From: Cupriavidus sp. IDO
GTDB taxonomy: Bacteria; Pseudomonadota; Gammaproteobacteria; Burkholderiales; Burkholderiaceae
Assembly: GCF_000812465.1 (NCBI RefSeq)
Contig: NZ_JWMA01000018.1
Location: 62,001-126,000, forward strand
Direction of reading: 5' to 3'
DNA: 64,000 bases
Shown: piece by piece, positions 16,351 through 26,220 of the stretch
Layout of the letters: every line of letters starts with the position of its first letter
How positions within the stretch are numbered: position 1 is the first letter of the stretch
Program-made: the position numbers and the translations under genes
The notes under the pieces: model-generated
Seen by the model: only the letters and a program-made list of their open reading frames with translations
Databases searched by the model: none
Told to the model about the DNA's origin: nothing

Positions 16351-17943
16351 ATGAACTTCGACGTCGCCATCGTCGGCAGCGGGCTGGCCGGCCTTACGGT
16401 CGCGCTGCAACTGGCCGACACCCACCGGGTTGTCATCCTCAGCAAGCGCTCCATGACACAGGGCGCCAGCGACTGGGCCCAGGGCGGCATCGCCGCCGTG
16501 CTGGATTCCGGCGACAGCCACGATGAACACACGCAGGACACCCTGGTTGCGGGCGCCGGCCTGTGCGATGAAGGTGCAACGCGCTTCATCGTCGAGCACG
16601 GCCGCGAAGCCATCCAGTGGCTGATCGACCGCGGGGTGCCCTTCACCAAGGACGAGCAGGCCGAGCTCGGCTTCCACCTGACGCGTGAAGGCGGCCACAG
16701 CCGCCGCCGCATCATCCATGCCGCCGATGCCACCGGCCATGCGGTGGTCAGCACACTTTCCGAGCAGGCGCGCAATCACCCGAACATCACGATCCTCGAA
16801 GACCAGTTTGCGATCGACCTGATCACGTCCGCCAAGCTCGGGCTGCCGGGCAACCGCTGCTATGGCTTGTATGTGCTCGACGACAGCACCGGCGAGGTGC
16901 GCACCATCACGGCCACCCACACCGTGCTGGCTGCCGGCGGCGCCGGCAAGGTCTATCTCTACACCACCAACCCGGACACCGCGACCGGCGACGGCATTGC
17001 GATGGCGTGGCGGGCAGGCTGCCGCGTTTCGAACATGGAGTTCATCCAGTTCCACCCGACCTGCCTGTACCACCCGTACGCCAAGTCCTTCCTGATCTCC
17101 GAAGCGGTGCGCGGCGAAGGCGGCCTGCTGAAGCTGCCCGATGGCACCCGCTTCATGCCGGAGCATGATGTGCGCGCCGAACTGGCGCCGCGTGACGTGG
17201 TCGCACGCGCGATCGACTTCGAAATGAAGAAGCGCGGCCTGGATTGCGTCTATCTTGACATCACGCACCAGCCTGAAGCCTTCCTGAAGGAACACTTCCC
17301 TACCATCCACGCCCGCTGCCTGGAACTCGGCATCGACATCACGCGCCAGCCGATTCCGGTCGTGCCGGCCGCGCACTACACCTGCGGCGGCGTGGTGACC
17401 GACACCTCGGGCCGCACCGACCTCGGCAATCTCTACGCGGTCGGCGAAACGGCCTGCACCGGGCTGCATGGTGCCAACCGCCTGGCTTCGAACTCGCTGC
17501 TGGAATGCATGGTGATCGGCCGGGCCGCCGCTGAAGACATCGCTGCGCAAGACAAGGCCGGCGTGCCCGACATCACGCTGCCCGCTTGGGACGAAAGCCG
17601 GGTGGCGGATGCCGACGAGGAAGTCGTGGTCTCGCACAACTGGGATGAGCTGCGCCGCATGATGTGGAATTACGTCGGCATCGTGCGCACCAGCAAGCGG
17701 CTGGAGCGCGCGCAGCACCGCATCGGGCTGCTGCGCGAGGAAATCACCGAGTACTACGCCAACTTCCGCGTCACGCGCGACCTGCTCGAGCTGCGTAATC
17801 TGGTCGAGGTTGCGTCGCTGATCGTCGACAGCGCGTATTCGCGCCAGGAAAGCCGGGGCCTGCATTTCAGCCGCGACTACCCGGACTCGCTGCCCAAGGC
17901 GCTGCCCACGGTGATCCAGCCGGCCGCCATTCGCCGGAAATAA
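16351..17943 (+). CDS. nadB: L-aspartate oxidase
   Basis: A 530-residue FAD enzyme that oxidises L-aspartate to iminoaspartate, the first step of de novo NAD synthesis. The ATG at 16351 starts [20 protein letters not shown], which contains the FAD GxGxx[26 protein letters not shown] residues ([17 protein letters not shown]) and the active-site region [13 protein letters not shown] follow, with a C-terminal helical domain ([11 protein letters not shown]). Its product is used with NadA, encoded convergently. Succinate dehydrogenase flavoprotein is excluded by the length and the NadB-type C-terminus. Confidence 0.96.
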   Translation: MNFDVAIVGSGLAGLTVALQLADTHRVVILSKRSMTQGASDWAQGGIAAVLDSGDSHDEHTQDTLVAGAGLCDEGATRFIVEHGREAIQWLIDRGVPFTKDEQAELGFHLTREGGHSRRRIIHAADATGHAVVSTLSEQARNHPNITILEDQFAIDLITSAKLGLPGNRCYGLYVLDDSTGEVRTITATHTVLAAGGAGKVYLYTTNPDTATGDGIAMAWRAGCRVSNMEFIQFHPTCLYHPYAKSFLISEAVRGEGGLLKLPDGTRFMPEHDVRAELAPRDVVARAIDFEMKKRGLDCVYLDITHQPEAFLKEHFPTIHARCLELGIDITRQPIPVVPAAHYTCGGVVTDTSGRTDLGNLYAVGETACTGLHGANRLASNSLLECMVIGRAAAEDIAAQDKAGVPDITLPAWDESRVADADEEVVVSHNWDELRRMMWNYVGIVRTSKRLERAQHRIGLLREEITEYYANFRVTRDLLELRNLVEVASLIVDSAYSRQESRGLHFSRDYPDSLPKALPTVIQPAAIRRK

Positions 17944-17952
17944 CCCGTCTGG

Positions 17953-17993
17953 CCACAAAACAAAACGGGGTGGCGGCTTTCGCCCCACCCCGT
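17953..17993 (-). terminator. Terminator between nadB and nadC
   Basis: ACGGGGTGG (17965-17973) pairs with CCACCCCGT (17985-17993). On the minus strand it is followed by TTTTGTTTTG, so it serves the nadA-nadC unit, and it separates it from convergent nadB. Confidence 0.75.
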
Positions 17994-18024
17994 CTGATCC
18001 TGGCAGTCAGGACTCGCCCGCGGA

Positions 18025-18888
18025 CTAGCCCGTGATCCGCAGCGAATAGTCGGTGGCGCGCACGTCCTTGGTCAGCGCCCCGACCGAGATACGGTCCACG
18101 CCGGTCTCGGCATACGTACGGATGGTGTCGAAGCTCACCCCGCCAGACACTTCCAGCAGCGCCCTTCCCTGATTGATCTTCACCGCGTCATGCATCATTG
18201 GCACGGTGAAGTTGTCGATCAGGATGGATTTCGCACCCGCAGCCAGGGCTTCTTCCAGCTCCGCCAGCGATTCCACCTCGATCTGCACAGGTGCGTCCGA
18301 ACCGAGAGCCTGCGCCGCGCGCATGGCCGCCGTGATGCTGCCGGCCGCCGCGATATGGTTCTCTTTGATCAGGATGCCGTCGTACAGTGCCAGGCGCTGG
18401 TTCTCGCCGCCGCCCATCTTGACCGCATATTTCTGCGCCAGACGAAGGCCGGGCAGCGTCTTGCGGGTATCGAGCACGCGCGCGCGGGTGCCGGCGATCA
18501 GGTCGGCATAGCGGCGCGTGGCCGTGGCCACGCCGGAAAGCAGCTGCAGGAAATTGAGAGAAGGCCGCTCGGCCGTCAGCAATGCCCGCGCCGGGCCGGA
18601 GATCTCGCAGACCACCGAGTCCTTCTCCATGCGGGCGCCTTCCTGCTGAAGCCAGCGCACGTCGAGCTGCTGGTCGACTGCGCGCATGCAGGCCTCGAAC
18701 CACGGCTGGCCGCACAGTACGGATTCCTCGCGCACCATGACGCGCGCCTGGGCGCGCTTGCCGGCCGGCACCAGCAGGCCGGTCAAATCACCGCTGCCAA
18801 CGTCCTCGGCGATCGCAGCCTTGACGTTGGATTCCAGCGCAGCCTTCAGGGCCGGGCCATAGCTGTCGAAAACGGGATTCACGCTCAT
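18025..18888 (-). CDS. nadC: Nicotinate-nucleotide pyrophosphorylase (quinolinate phosphoribosyltransferase)
   Basis: A 287-residue QPRTase that makes nicotinate mononucleotide from quinolinate and [31 protein letters not shown] is the hallmark substrate region (shown in two parts: [16 protein letters not shown] and [11 protein letters not shown]). [13 protein letters not shown] and [20 protein letters not shown] form the barrel's phosphate sites. Its ATG overlaps the nadA stop by 4 bp (18885-18888), so it is translationally coupled to nadA. Confidence 0.96.
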   Translation of the reverse strand: MSVNPVFDSYGPALKAALESNVKAAIAEDVGSGDLTGLLVPAGKRAQARVMVREESVLCGQPWFEACMRAVDQQLDVRWLQQEGARMEKDSVVCEISGPARALLTAERPSLNFLQLLSGVATATRRYADLIAGTRARVLDTRKTLPGLRLAQKYAVKMGGGENQRLALYDGILIKENHIAAAGSITAAMRAAQALGSDAPVQIEVESLAELEEALAAGAKSILIDNFTVPMMHDAVKINQGRALLEVSGGVSFDTIRTYAETGVDRISVGALTKDVRATDYSLRITG

Positions 18889-20039
18889 GCCGGGCCGATC
18901 CCCTGGAACAGCGCCTGCTCCTTCGCCAGGTCAGCGGCGGGGCGCACATTGGCCTTCTGCTGGGCGGCGAAATCCAGCATGCGGTCGATGCAGGTCACGG
19001 CCTGCCGCCCGATCACCGGATCCACATGGATCTCGTTGCGGCCCGTCTCCAGGACTTCCGCCAGATTGGTCAGCGCATTCATCGCCATCCACGGGCAGTG
19101 CGCGCAGCTCTTGCAGGTGGCACTGTTGCCGGCCGTCGGCGCTTCGATGAAGTGCTTGCCGGGTGCGGCCATCCGCATCTTGTGCAGGATGCCGTTGTCG
19201 GTCGCCACGATGAATTCCTTGGCGTCGAGCTGCTGGGCGGCTGCGATCAGCTGCGAAGTCGATCCGACCACGTCGGCCTGCGCCACCACGTTGGCCGGCG
19301 ACTCCGGGTGCACCAGGATCCTGGCGTTCGGAAATTCCCGACGCAGCAGATCCAGTTCGATGCCCTTGAACTCGTCGTGGACCAGGCAGGAGCCCTGCCA
19401 CAGCAGCATGTCTGCGCCGGTCTGCTTCTGGATATAGCCGCCCAGATGCTTGTCCGGCGCCCACAGGATCTTCTTGCCCTGCGCGTGCAGGTGCTCGACG
19501 ATCTTCAGGCCGATGCTTGACGTCACCATCCAGTCGGCCCGTGCTTTCACCGCCGCGCTGGTGTTGGCATACACCACCACCGTGCGATCAGGATGGGCAT
19601 CGCAGAATGCAGCGAACTCGTCGGCCGGGCAACCGAGATCCAGCGAGCAGGTCGCGTCGAGGTCCGGCATCAGCACCGTCTTTTCGGGGCTCAGGATCTT
19701 GGCGGTCTCGCCCATGAAGCGCACGCCGGCAACCACCAGCGTCCTGGCTTCATGATCGCGGCCAAAGCGCGCCATTTCGAGCGAATCCGAGACGCATCCG
19801 CCGGTTTCCTCGGCCAGGTCCTGCAGGTCGGCATCGACGTAATAGTGCGCCACCAGGACCGCGTTGCGCTCCTTCAGTAGGCGCCTGATGCGAGCCTTGA
19901 GCGCCTGGCGCTCGTCAGGCGAAAGCACCGGCGGCACCTTGGCCCAGGCATGGGCCACGCAGCTGCCTCCAGTGGCGTTTTCGGCATCCGCCAGGTTCGG
20001 TTTCTCGAACTCGACGGTCTTGATCGATTGTGGGGTCAT
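18885..20039 (-). CDS. nadA: Quinolinate synthase A
   Basis: A 384-residue 4Fe-4S quinolinate synthase that condenses iminoaspartate with dihydroxyacetone phosphate. Cluster cysteines appear in [12 protein letters not shown] and in the C-terminal [33 protein letters not shown] and [20 protein letters not shown] are family signatures. It is the first gene of nadA-nadC, facing nadB across a terminator. An N-terminal extension of about 45 residues precedes the core, a feature of long-form NadA. Confidence 0.96.
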   Translation of the reverse strand: MTPQSIKTVEFEKPNLADAENATGGSCVAHAWAKVPPVLSPDERQALKARIRRLLKERNAVLVAHYYVDADLQDLAEETGGCVSDSLEMARFGRDHEARTLVVAGVRFMGETAKILSPEKTVLMPDLDATCSLDLGCPADEFAAFCDAHPDRTVVVYANTSAAVKARADWMVTSSIGLKIVEHLHAQGKKILWAPDKHLGGYIQKQTGADMLLWQGSCLVHDEFKGIELDLLRREFPNARILVHPESPANVVAQADVVGSTSQLIAAAQQLDAKEFIVATDNGILHKMRMAAPGKHFIEAPTAGNSATCKSCAHCPWMAMNALTNLAEVLETGRNEIHVDPVIGRQAVTCIDRMLDFAAQQKANVRPAADLAKEQALFQGIGPA

Positions 20040-20107
20040 CTCCGGTACTCCTCTTGACCTCCGCCATGTGGAACCATGCGGCCAGCCAGAACATTGGGGA
20101 GTTTAAC

Positions 20108-20134
20108 TAAAACAAAAGCCCCGCCATGGGCGGG
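20108..20134 (-). terminator. Terminator of the desaturase gene
   Basis: GCCCCGCC and GGCGGGGC around an ATG loop (about 20118-20136) form an 8-bp GC stem. On the minus strand it is followed by TTTTGTTTTAG. It lies between the desaturase stop and nadA. Confidence 0.82.
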
Positions 20135-20170
20135 GCCTTATGAAGCCATTCGGGCGCGGGCCCGATTGTA

Positions 20171-21361
20171 TCAGGCGTAGCGGCGCAGGCGCAGCGAAAA
20201 ATCTTGCAGCGCCTGGATGCCGCTGGCCTCGGCGCGGTGGCACCAGGCCTGCAGCTGCTGCAGCAGCTGTTCGCGCGTCAGGTTCGAACGGCCCCAGATC
20301 GCAGCCAGTTCGCGACGCATTTCCACGAAAGTCTCCAGCGCCTTGTTCTGCTCGACGATGCTGGCCAGCTGTTCGCGCTGCGGCGCGGCCAGCTTGGTCT
20401 CTTCGCGGTGGAACCACTTGCTGGCGGGCTTGAAGCTGCGGTACTCGGCAACGCGGCCTTCCTTGAGCTTTTCCAGCTCCTGGCGGAACGCGCCCTTCAC
20501 TGCCTTGGCGTAGCGGGCCATCACGTCATAGCGGTTGGCGATGATCGCTTCCAGCGTGTTGTGATCGACCGGACGAGCCTCGACCAGGCGAGCCTTGGGC
20601 GGCGTCTTCTTGACCTTGGCCAGGCCAACTGCCTGCATCGCGCGGATATAGCCCCAGCCCACATCGAATTCGTACCACTTGATCGAGAACTTGGCCGACG
20701 TCGGGTAGGTGTGGTGATTGTTGTGCAGCTCTTCGCCGCCGATGATCAGGCCCCACGGCGAGACATTGGTCGAAGCGTCTTCGCAATCGTAGTTGCGATA
20801 GCCCCACCAGTGGCCAAGGCCATTGATGATGCCGGCTGCGTGGATCGGAATCCACAGCATCTGCACGGCCCACACGGTCATGCCGATCACGCCGAACAGC
20901 GCCAGGTCGATGATCAGCATCAGGCCAACGCCCTGCCAGCCGAAGCGCGAGTACACGTTGCGCTCGATCCAGTCATTCGGGCAGCCGTGGCCGAACTTGG
21001 CGACGGTTTCCTTGTTCTTGGCTTCTTCGCGATATAGCTCGGCGCCTTCCAGCAACACCTTGCGGATGCCGCGGGTCTGCGGGCTGTGCGGATCGTCTTC
21101 CGTTTCGCATTTGGCGTGATGCTTGCGGTGGATGGCGGTCCACTCGCGGGTCACCATGCCGGTGGTCAGCCAGAGCCAGAAGCGGAAGAAATGCTGGGCA
21201 ATCGGGTGCAGGTCCAGCGACCGGTGCGCCATGCAGCGGTGCAGGAAAATCGTGACGCCCGAGATGGTGATGTGCGTCATCACCAGGGTGTAGATCACGA
21301 TCTCCCACCAGGACCAGTTGGCAAGGCCGTTGGCGGCCCAGTCAAGAATAGTGTCGAACAA
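20171..21361 (-). CDS. Membrane fatty acid (acyl-CoA delta-9-type) desaturase
   Basis: A 396-residue di-iron membrane desaturase. Three histidine boxes are present: HRCMAH, HRKHH and HNNHH (in ELHNNHHTYP), with hydrophobic segments between. It would insert a cis double bond in acyl chains and so adjust membrane fluidity. A C-terminal domain of about 120 residues, charged and helical (EKLKEGRVAEYRS onward), is longer than in minimal desaturases. It stands alone between nadA and an mscS-like gene. The electron donor is not encoded next to it. Confidence 0.9.
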   Translation of the reverse strand: MFDTILDWAANGLANWSWWEIVIYTLVMTHITISGVTIFLHRCMAHRSLDLHPIAQHFFRFWLWLTTGMVTREWTAIHRKHHAKCETEDDPHSPQTRGIRKVLLEGAELYREEAKNKETVAKFGHGCPNDWIERNVYSRFGWQGVGLMLIIDLALFGVIGMTVWAVQMLWIPIHAAGIINGLGHWWGYRNYDCEDASTNVSPWGLIIGGEELHNNHHTYPTSAKFSIKWYEFDVGWGYIRAMQAVGLAKVKKTPPKARLVEARPVDHNTLEAIIANRYDVMARYAKAVKGAFRQELEKLKEGRVAEYRSFKPASKWFHREETKLAAPQREQLASIVEQNKALETFVEMRRELAAIWGRSNLTREQLLQQLQAWCHRAEASGIQALQDFSLRLRRYA

Positions 21362-21729
21362 ACTGTTCTCCGTCGGTTAAACAGGGTCTTTCCCGTGCGG
21401 CGCGAAAGCGCGGCGCACAAATCCACAAAGGCGCGCAGAAAAAAGACTGCAAATCAGGTGATTGCTAATATCTTTGGCGCCTGCCACGGGACCCGAATCT
21501 GGTCGGGGCTCCCGGCACGCGAGTCTGGCGCCGGCCGGAGCTGGCGGGACAAGGTACGAGCCGCTGCAATCTGGCGGCTGTCTGATGTGGGAGCGGGATG
21601 CATACAACCCGCGACAACCCAGTATTCTACCGGATTCGACAAGCAGCAGGCATCCGCTTTTTCCCGAGTTTGACGGGGCACAAGGCCTTTCGTTCCAGGG
21701 GGTGCCGCATGCGTCGCCCCGCTGGACGC
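21362..21729. other. Intergenic region upstream of the desaturase
   Basis: About 370 bp with no convincing gene. On the minus strand TAGAAT near 21629 could be the -10 of the desaturase promoter, but no good -35 box is evident. I find no tRNA cloverleaf and no strong terminator for the mechanosensitive channel gene. Confidence 0.4.
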
Positions 21730-23109
21730 TTATGCCGATTCCACCGTTCTGCCCTGCTCCAGATGTGGCGCCGATTCCGCATTTGACAAGGGAATCTCGC
21801 CCAGAACGCGGACTTCACGCTGCGGATAGGGAATCGAGATGCTGTTTTCACGCAACGTCCGCCAGATTGCACGGTTCATCGCCGATTGAACCCCAAGCTT
21901 TCCGTTCTGCGGATCGGCGATGTAGACGGCAACTTCGTACTCGATGCCGCTGTCGGCGAACAATACGAGGAACGCGGCAGGCTCCGGCTCCTTCAGCACA
22001 CGTGGAATATCGCGCACACAGTTCGCCAGTAGCGCGATCACGGTTTCCGGGTCGGCCGAGTAGTCAGCCTGTACCCGCGTGGCGACGCGAACGTTGGTAT
22101 TGGAGAAGGAATGGTTCTGCACCGACTGGGCGACCAATTGCTCGTTCGGCACCAGCGTCTCGCCATCCCCGTTGCGCACCACCGTGTAGCGGGTGCGGAT
22201 CTGCGAGACGATGCCGGTGTACTTGTCGACCGTGATCTGGTCGCCCAGCTTTACCGAGCGGTCGAGCAGGATGATGAACCCGGAAATATAGTTGCTGGCA
22301 ATCTTCTGCAGACCCAGACCCAGGCCCACGCCGAGCGCGCCGCCGAACACAGACAGCACCGTCAGGTCGATGCCGACCAGCGACAGGCTCAGCAGCAACG
22401 AAACGAGCAGCAGCAGCGCCTTGGCGATCCGCGTCAGCACAACCTTGAGATTGCCGTCGAGGTTGGTCGAGCGCATCAGCCGCTCTTCCAGCCAGGATCC
22501 GAACCACATCGCGACCAGCACGGTCAGCAGGATCCACACCACCGCCATCAGCGTATCGGCCAGGTTGATCTTCTGCTTGCCGCCGATCGAGAAGCGCACG
22601 GCCTCCATCCAGCCGACCACGTCCCACAGCAGGCCCAGCACATAGAGAGCCATGGCCACCCACGTCAGGGTAGTGAGGACTTTTTCCACCAGCAGCAGCA
22701 TGCCGTGCAACTGACCGCTGCCAGACAGCACCCGACGCAGGATGTAGAAGGCGAAGTTCAGGAAGGTAATGCCGAATAACGGTACCAGCGCCAGCCGCAG
22801 CACGCTGACAGCGATCACCGGTTCCAGGCTGTAGCGGGCCACCATCACCAGCAGCCAGCCGAACAGCGGGAACATGGCCCGCTCCAGGCTGACCGCCGCG
22901 AAGCGCATCGAGAAGCTGGAAGCCGCGTAGCGGGCCTCGAGGCGCTTCACGACAAAGCGTGCCAGAGGCCAGGCCACCAGCAGGCAGCCACCGAGCACGG
23001 CAAGCTGCCAGATAAAGCCCGGACCGCCCGCATCGTGGATCAGGTCTTCGAGCATCTTGCCGAACATGGAATGGGAGGCCTTGAGATCGGACAGTGGATT
23101 GCCGTTCAT
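21730..23109 (-). CDS. MscS-family mechanosensitive ion channel
   Basis: A 459-residue channel of the small-conductance family. An N-terminal set of about four extra hydrophobic segments precedes the MscS core. The pore helix region is LSVFGGALGVGLGLGLQKIASNYISGF, rich in Gly/Ala as in TM3 of MscS (quote in parts: LSVFGGALGVGLGLG, LQKIASNYISG), followed by the beta domain LDRSVKLGDQITVDKYTGIV and the C-terminal alpha/beta domain. It would release solutes on hypo-osmotic shock. Size and topology are closer to YnaI/YbdG-type paralogues than to MscS itself. Confidence 0.88.
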   Translation of the reverse strand: MNGNPLSDLKASHSMFGKMLEDLIHDAGGPGFIWQLAVLGGCLLVAWPLARFVVKRLEARYAASSFSMRFAAVSLERAMFPLFGWLLVMVARYSLEPVIAVSVLRLALVPLFGITFLNFAFYILRRVLSGSGQLHGMLLLVEKVLTTLTWVAMALYVLGLLWDVVGWMEAVRFSIGGKQKINLADTLMAVVWILLTVLVAMWFGSWLEERLMRSTNLDGNLKVVLTRIAKALLLLVSLLLSLSLVGIDLTVLSVFGGALGVGLGLGLQKIASNYISGFIILLDRSVKLGDQITVDKYTGIVSQIRTRYTVVRNGDGETLVPNEQLVAQSVQNHSFSNTNVRVATRVQADYSADPETVIALLANCVRDIPRVLKEPEPAAFLVLFADSGIEYEVAVYIADPQNGKLGVQSAMNRAIWRTLRENSISIPYPQREVRVLGEIPLSNAESAPHLEQGRTVESA

Positions 23110-23170
23110 CTGAAAACTCGAACTATGCGGATCGCGCAGCTACGCAAGGGATAGCTTGCGCGTACGGACG

Positions 23171-23198
23171 GCATTCCCGGCTGGTGAGCCGGGAATGC
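23171..23198. repeat. Perfect 12-bp hairpin downstream of the rsmB-like gene
   Basis: GCATTCCCGGCT (23171-23182) and AGCCGGGAATGC (23187-23198) form a perfect stem with a GGTG loop. It lies just past the stop codon of the methyltransferase gene (23232). No T run follows on either strand, so it may protect the 3' end or pause polymerase rather than terminate by itself. Confidence 0.6.
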
Positions 23199-23231
23199 TG
23201 AAGTCTGGCGGGTGGCGCAGGTTTGGCTGTC

Positions 23232-24632
23232 TTAGCTGGTGCGCTCGAGCACCGCGGCAAAGAAGCCGTCGGTCTGGTGGAGGTGCGGATACAGCGCGAA
23301 CATGCCGGTATCCGCAGCCAACGCGGGAACTTCGATCTTCTGCTCGGCCAGCACTTCGCTGACCGGCACCAGCCGGAAATTCGGATGCGAAGCGAGAAAA
23401 TCGCGCACGATCGCTTCATTCTCCGCCTCCAGCACGCTGCAGGTGGCATAGACGACGCGACCGCCACCCTTGACCAGCCGCGCGGCCGAATCCAGGATTG
23501 CGCTCTGCTTGGCGGTCAGTTCCAGCACCGACTGTGGCGTCTGGCGCCACTTCAGGTCGGGATTGCGGCGCAGCGTGCCCAGGCCGCTGCAGGGCGCGTC
23601 GACCAGCACGCGATCGGCCTTGCCGGCGAGGCGCTTGATCTTGGCATCGCGCTCCGAATCGATCAGGACCGGGTGCACGTTGGACAAGCCGCTGCGCGCC
23701 AGCCGGGGCTTCAGGTTGGCCAGGCGTTTCTCGGATACGTCGAATGCATAAAGGCGACCGGTCGAGCGCATCGCGGCGCCCAGTGCCAGCGTCTTGCCGC
23801 CGGCGCCGGCGCAGAAATCCACCACCATCTCGCCGCGCTTCGGTGCGACCAGGTTACACAGCAACTGGCTGCCTTCGTCCTGCACCTCGACCAGGCCATT
23901 GACGAAGATCGGCAGCTGGTTCAGTGCCGGCTTGCCGGCCATGCGGATGCCTGCGGGCGCCATCGGCGTCGGCTCTGCGCCAAGGCCGGCAGCTTCCAGC
24001 TCGGCCAACGCAGCCTCGCGCGAAGTCTTGCCCAGATTGACCCGGAGGTCGAGCGGCGCCGGGCGCAGCCAGGCATCGCCAAGCGCGGCGGCGAATGCTT
24101 CACCGTGGCGCTTTGCCAGTTCATCGAACAGCCACTCGGGCAGGTTGGCCCGCACGCGCGGTGCCAGGCTCGAGCGCTCGATGGTGGTCAGCCGGTCCAG
24201 CCACTCCGCCTCTTCCGGATACAGGAAGGGCGTCAGGGCGTCGCGGCCCAGCGTCGAGGCCAGGCCAAGCAAAGCGAGGCGACGCGACGTGGCACCGCTG
24301 CCGCTTTCCGCGAACTGGGCAAACTCGACGCGTCGGCGCAACACCGCGTAGACCGCCTCGGCAATGATGCCGCGCTCGCGATGGCCGAGCTTGCTGTTCT
24401 CGCGGAAGTAATAGCTCACCACGGCATCTGCCGGGCGTGCAAACAGCATCACCTTGCCGAGCAGGCGATCGATATGCTGGATATGGGAAGCATGCAGGCT
24501 GCCGTGCGTGCGCACCGGCGAGCCGTCGGCCGGCCTGCGGATCGGGCTGGACTTGCCCCTGCCGCTCTTCTTGTGGGCGGGCTGTCGCCCTTCGCTGCGC
24601 TCCTGTCGGGCGCCTGTCTGGTTGCGGCTCAT
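23232..24632 (-). CDS. RsmB/NOP-family rRNA cytosine-5 methyltransferase
   Basis: A 466-residue SAM-dependent RNA m5C methyltransferase. Motifs are VVDFCAGAGGKTLALGA (SAM site), VLVDAPCSGLGTLRRNPDLK (PCS cysteine) and VYATCSVLEAENE (catalytic TCS cysteine). A Lys/Arg-rich low-complexity N-terminus, likely RNA-binding, precedes it. A full NusB-like domain as in E. coli RsmB is not obvious, so the target position on rRNA is uncertain. The ATG at 24632 is 2 bp after the purN stop, indicating a purN-methyltransferase operon. A longer in-frame start would overlap purN and is rejected. Confidence 0.88.
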   Translation of the reverse strand: MSRNQTGARQERSEGRQPAHKKSGRGKSSPIRRPADGSPVRTHGSLHASHIQHIDRLLGKVMLFARPADAVVSYYFRENSKLGHRERGIIAEAVYAVLRRRVEFAQFAESGSGATSRRLALLGLASTLGRDALTPFLYPEEAEWLDRLTTIERSSLAPRVRANLPEWLFDELAKRHGEAFAAALGDAWLRPAPLDLRVNLGKTSREAALAELEAAGLGAEPTPMAPAGIRMAGKPALNQLPIFVNGLVEVQDEGSQLLCNLVAPKRGEMVVDFCAGAGGKTLALGAAMRSTGRLYAFDVSEKRLANLKPRLARSGLSNVHPVLIDSERDAKIKRLAGKADRVLVDAPCSGLGTLRRNPDLKWRQTPQSVLELTAKQSAILDSAARLVKGGGRVVYATCSVLEAENEAIVRDFLASHPNFRLVPVSEVLAEQKIEVPALAADTGMFALYPHLHQTDGFFAAVLERTS

Positions 24633-24634
24633 GG

Positions 24635-25297
24635 CTACACTCCTGCCGCCGGCGTGCCGGCGGAGATGGCCATGAGCAATTGCGGCTCGGCCGGGTTGAT
24701 GACTTGTACAACGCCGTCCTGCAGATGCAGGCGGTCTTCCACGAACCATTGCACGGCACGCGGATAAATGACGTGCTCGCATTCCAGCAAGCGCGCCGCC
24801 AGCGTGTCGGGGGTATCGGTCGGCAGCACGTCGAGTGCCGCCTGGATCACTATTGGGCCGTGATCGAGCTCGGGCGTAACGAAATGCACCGACGCGCCAT
24901 GCAGCTTGACGCCAGCTTCCAGCGCCTGCTTGTGAGTATTCAGCCCCGGGAAGCACGGCAGCAGCGACGGATGGATATTCAGCAACCGGCCCGCGTAGCG
25001 GTCGACGAAACCGGAAGTCAGGATGCGCATGAAGCCCGCCAGCACGACCAGATCCGGCTCGTGGGCATCGATGGCCGCGGCCAGCGCGGCGTCAAAGCTG
25101 GTGCGGTCAGGATACTGGCGATGATCCACCACGCCGGTGGCAATGCCGTGGCTTTCAGCAAATTGCAGGCCGGGGGCTTCTGGCCGGTTAGACAGTACTG
25201 CCGCCACGCGCGCCGGCCAGCCTCCGGCAGCGCAGGCTCGGACGATGGCTTCCATATTGGTGCCACGCCCGGAAATCAGGATTACGATTTTTTTCAT
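24635..25297 (-). CDS. purN: Phosphoribosylglycinamide formyltransferase 1
   Basis: A 220-residue GAR transformylase, third step of purine synthesis, using 10-formyl-THF. KKIVILISGRGTNMEAIV is the phosphate-binding start, and FMRILTSGFVDRYAGRLLNIHPSLLP contains the catalytic Asn-His pair (in LLNIHPSLLP). GASVHFVTPELDHGPIVIQ carries the catalytic Asp. On the minus strand a TAGAAT -10 box ends 6 bp before the ATG, and no Shine-Dalgarno sequence fits between, so the mRNA is probably leaderless. Confidence 0.95.
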   Translation of the reverse strand: MKKIVILISGRGTNMEAIVRACAAGGWPARVAAVLSNRPEAPGLQFAESHGIATGVVDHRQYPDRTSFDAALAAAIDAHEPDLVVLAGFMRILTSGFVDRYAGRLLNIHPSLLPCFPGLNTHKQALEAGVKLHGASVHFVTPELDHGPIVIQAALDVLPTDTPDTLAARLLECEHVIYPRAVQWFVEDRLHLQDGVVQVINPAEPQLLMAISAGTPAAGV

Positions 25298-25303
25298 CGC
25301 GCA

Positions 25304-25309
25304 ATTCTA
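25304..25309 (-). promoter_or_regulatory. purN -10 box, 6 bp upstream of the start codon
   Basis: TAGAAT (25309..25304) followed by TGCGCG and the ATG puts the expected +1 on the A of the start codon. The -35 region (about GCGAAG with 17 bp spacing) is weak. No PurR-type box is evident. Confidence 0.5.
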
Positions 25310-25426
25310 CCAAGTGAAGCACTAAACTTCGCGAATGCGTATACATTAGGTGCTTAATTCACAGGAACCTTGCGCGACACATGGGGCTGACATGGGCAAT
25401 AGGGCCGGATACCCCCGACTGATGGA

Positions 25427-25455
25427 TTGTGACGCCTCGCCCGCTCTGCTAGAGT
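25427..25455 (+). promoter_or_regulatory. Promoter of the response regulator gene
   Basis: TTGTGA (25427-25432) and TAGAGT (25450-25455) are spaced by 17 bp. Transcription would start near 25462, giving a leader of about 70 nt that contains a tandem repeat at 25475-25494. Confidence 0.5.
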
Positions 25456-25474
25456 GGGCCCTACGTCCACGCGC

Positions 25475-25494
25475 CATGCTAGTGCATGCTGGTG
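25475..25494 (+). repeat. Tandem 10-bp direct repeat upstream of the response regulator
   Basis: CATGCTAGTG is followed directly by CATGCTGGTG, 9 of 10 bases identical. Ten bases is one helical turn, so a dimeric NarL-type regulator could bind both copies on one face. It lies just after the predicted transcription start, a position suited to autorepression. Confidence 0.45.
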
Positions 25495-25532
25495 ACAACA
25501 AGGACGAAACGGGAAATTAGACGGGAATACGC

Positions 25533-26192
25533 ATGTCGAACGCTGCACCGACGTTGTTGGTGGTCGATGATCATCCTATGGCCTTGTCAGGCACCACTGC
25601 CTTCCTTGCAGAAGTGATGCCGGACGTTGCGGTACACGCCGCAGGTAGCGCCAAGGAAGCGCTGAGCAGCCTGCAGCAGGGGCTGCGCCCGGATATCGTG
25701 CTGCTCGATATCTGGCTGAATGACGGTACCGGCTTCGATGCCATGCAGGCGTTCAAGACCGTTATTCCGGGCGCCCGCTTTATCTTCATGTCTGCCGAGG
25801 CCACGCCCGAAATCGTCGGCCGCGCCCGCGCGCTGTCGGCCTGCGGCTTTGTCGGCAAGCACCTGGATGCGAACGCATTTACCGCCGCCGTGCGCAAGGT
25901 ACTGGCCGGCGACACTTCCTTCCCTTCCGATGAAGCCCTGAACGGCCGCGCCCAGTCATTCGGCCCCGCGCACGGCATTCCGGTTACGCCGGCGGAACTC
26001 GGCCTTACGCCGCGCCAGGGGTCGGTGCTTGCGCTGGTGCTCGAGGGCTTGCCCAACAAAGTGATTGCGCGCCGACTGGGACTGACCGAGAACACGGTCA
26101 AGGAACACGTGTCGGCAATCCTGCAGCGGCTGGGCGTGCGCACCCGCATGCAGGTGATGTCGCGGATGGAACGCTTCCGCCTGCGCCAGTAG
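25533..26192 (+). CDS. NarL/LuxR-family two-component response regulator
   Basis: A 219-residue DNA-binding response regulator. The receiver domain (residues about 7-125) has the acidic pair D12-D13, the phosphoacceptor D59 (IVLLDIW) and K109. A LuxR-type helix-turn-helix follows (about 150-212), with LTPRQGSVLALVLEGLPNKV and LTENTVKEHVSAILQRLGVR. The gene converges on a hybrid sensor kinase 28 bp away, which is its likely partner. A tandem repeat in its own leader could be a binding site. Targets are unknown. Confidence 0.9.
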   Translation: MSNAAPTLLVVDDHPMALSGTTAFLAEVMPDVAVHAAGSAKEALSSLQQGLRPDIVLLDIWLNDGTGFDAMQAFKTVIPGARFIFMSAEATPEIVGRARALSACGFVGKHLDANAFTAAVRKVLAGDTSFPSDEALNGRAQSFGPAHGIPVTPAELGLTPRQGSVLALVLEGLPNKVIARRLGLTENTVKEHVSAILQRLGVRTRMQVMSRMERFRLRQ

Positions 26193-26220
26193 TTGCGCCG
26201 GCCGCCGCGGGCCTCTCCGT

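Noticed and set aside
16126..17988. 620-codon minus-strand frame antisense to nadB
   Set aside because: Composition-driven; nadB on the plus strand is complete.
21362..21729. Possible tRNA or small RNA upstream of the desaturase
   Set aside because: I found no cloverleaf, no conserved TTCRA loop and no terminator that would define an RNA gene.
25475..25494. Tandem repeat as a mobile-element footprint
   Set aside because: Only 10 bp, no flanking inverted repeats or transposase; a regulator-binding site is the simpler reading.
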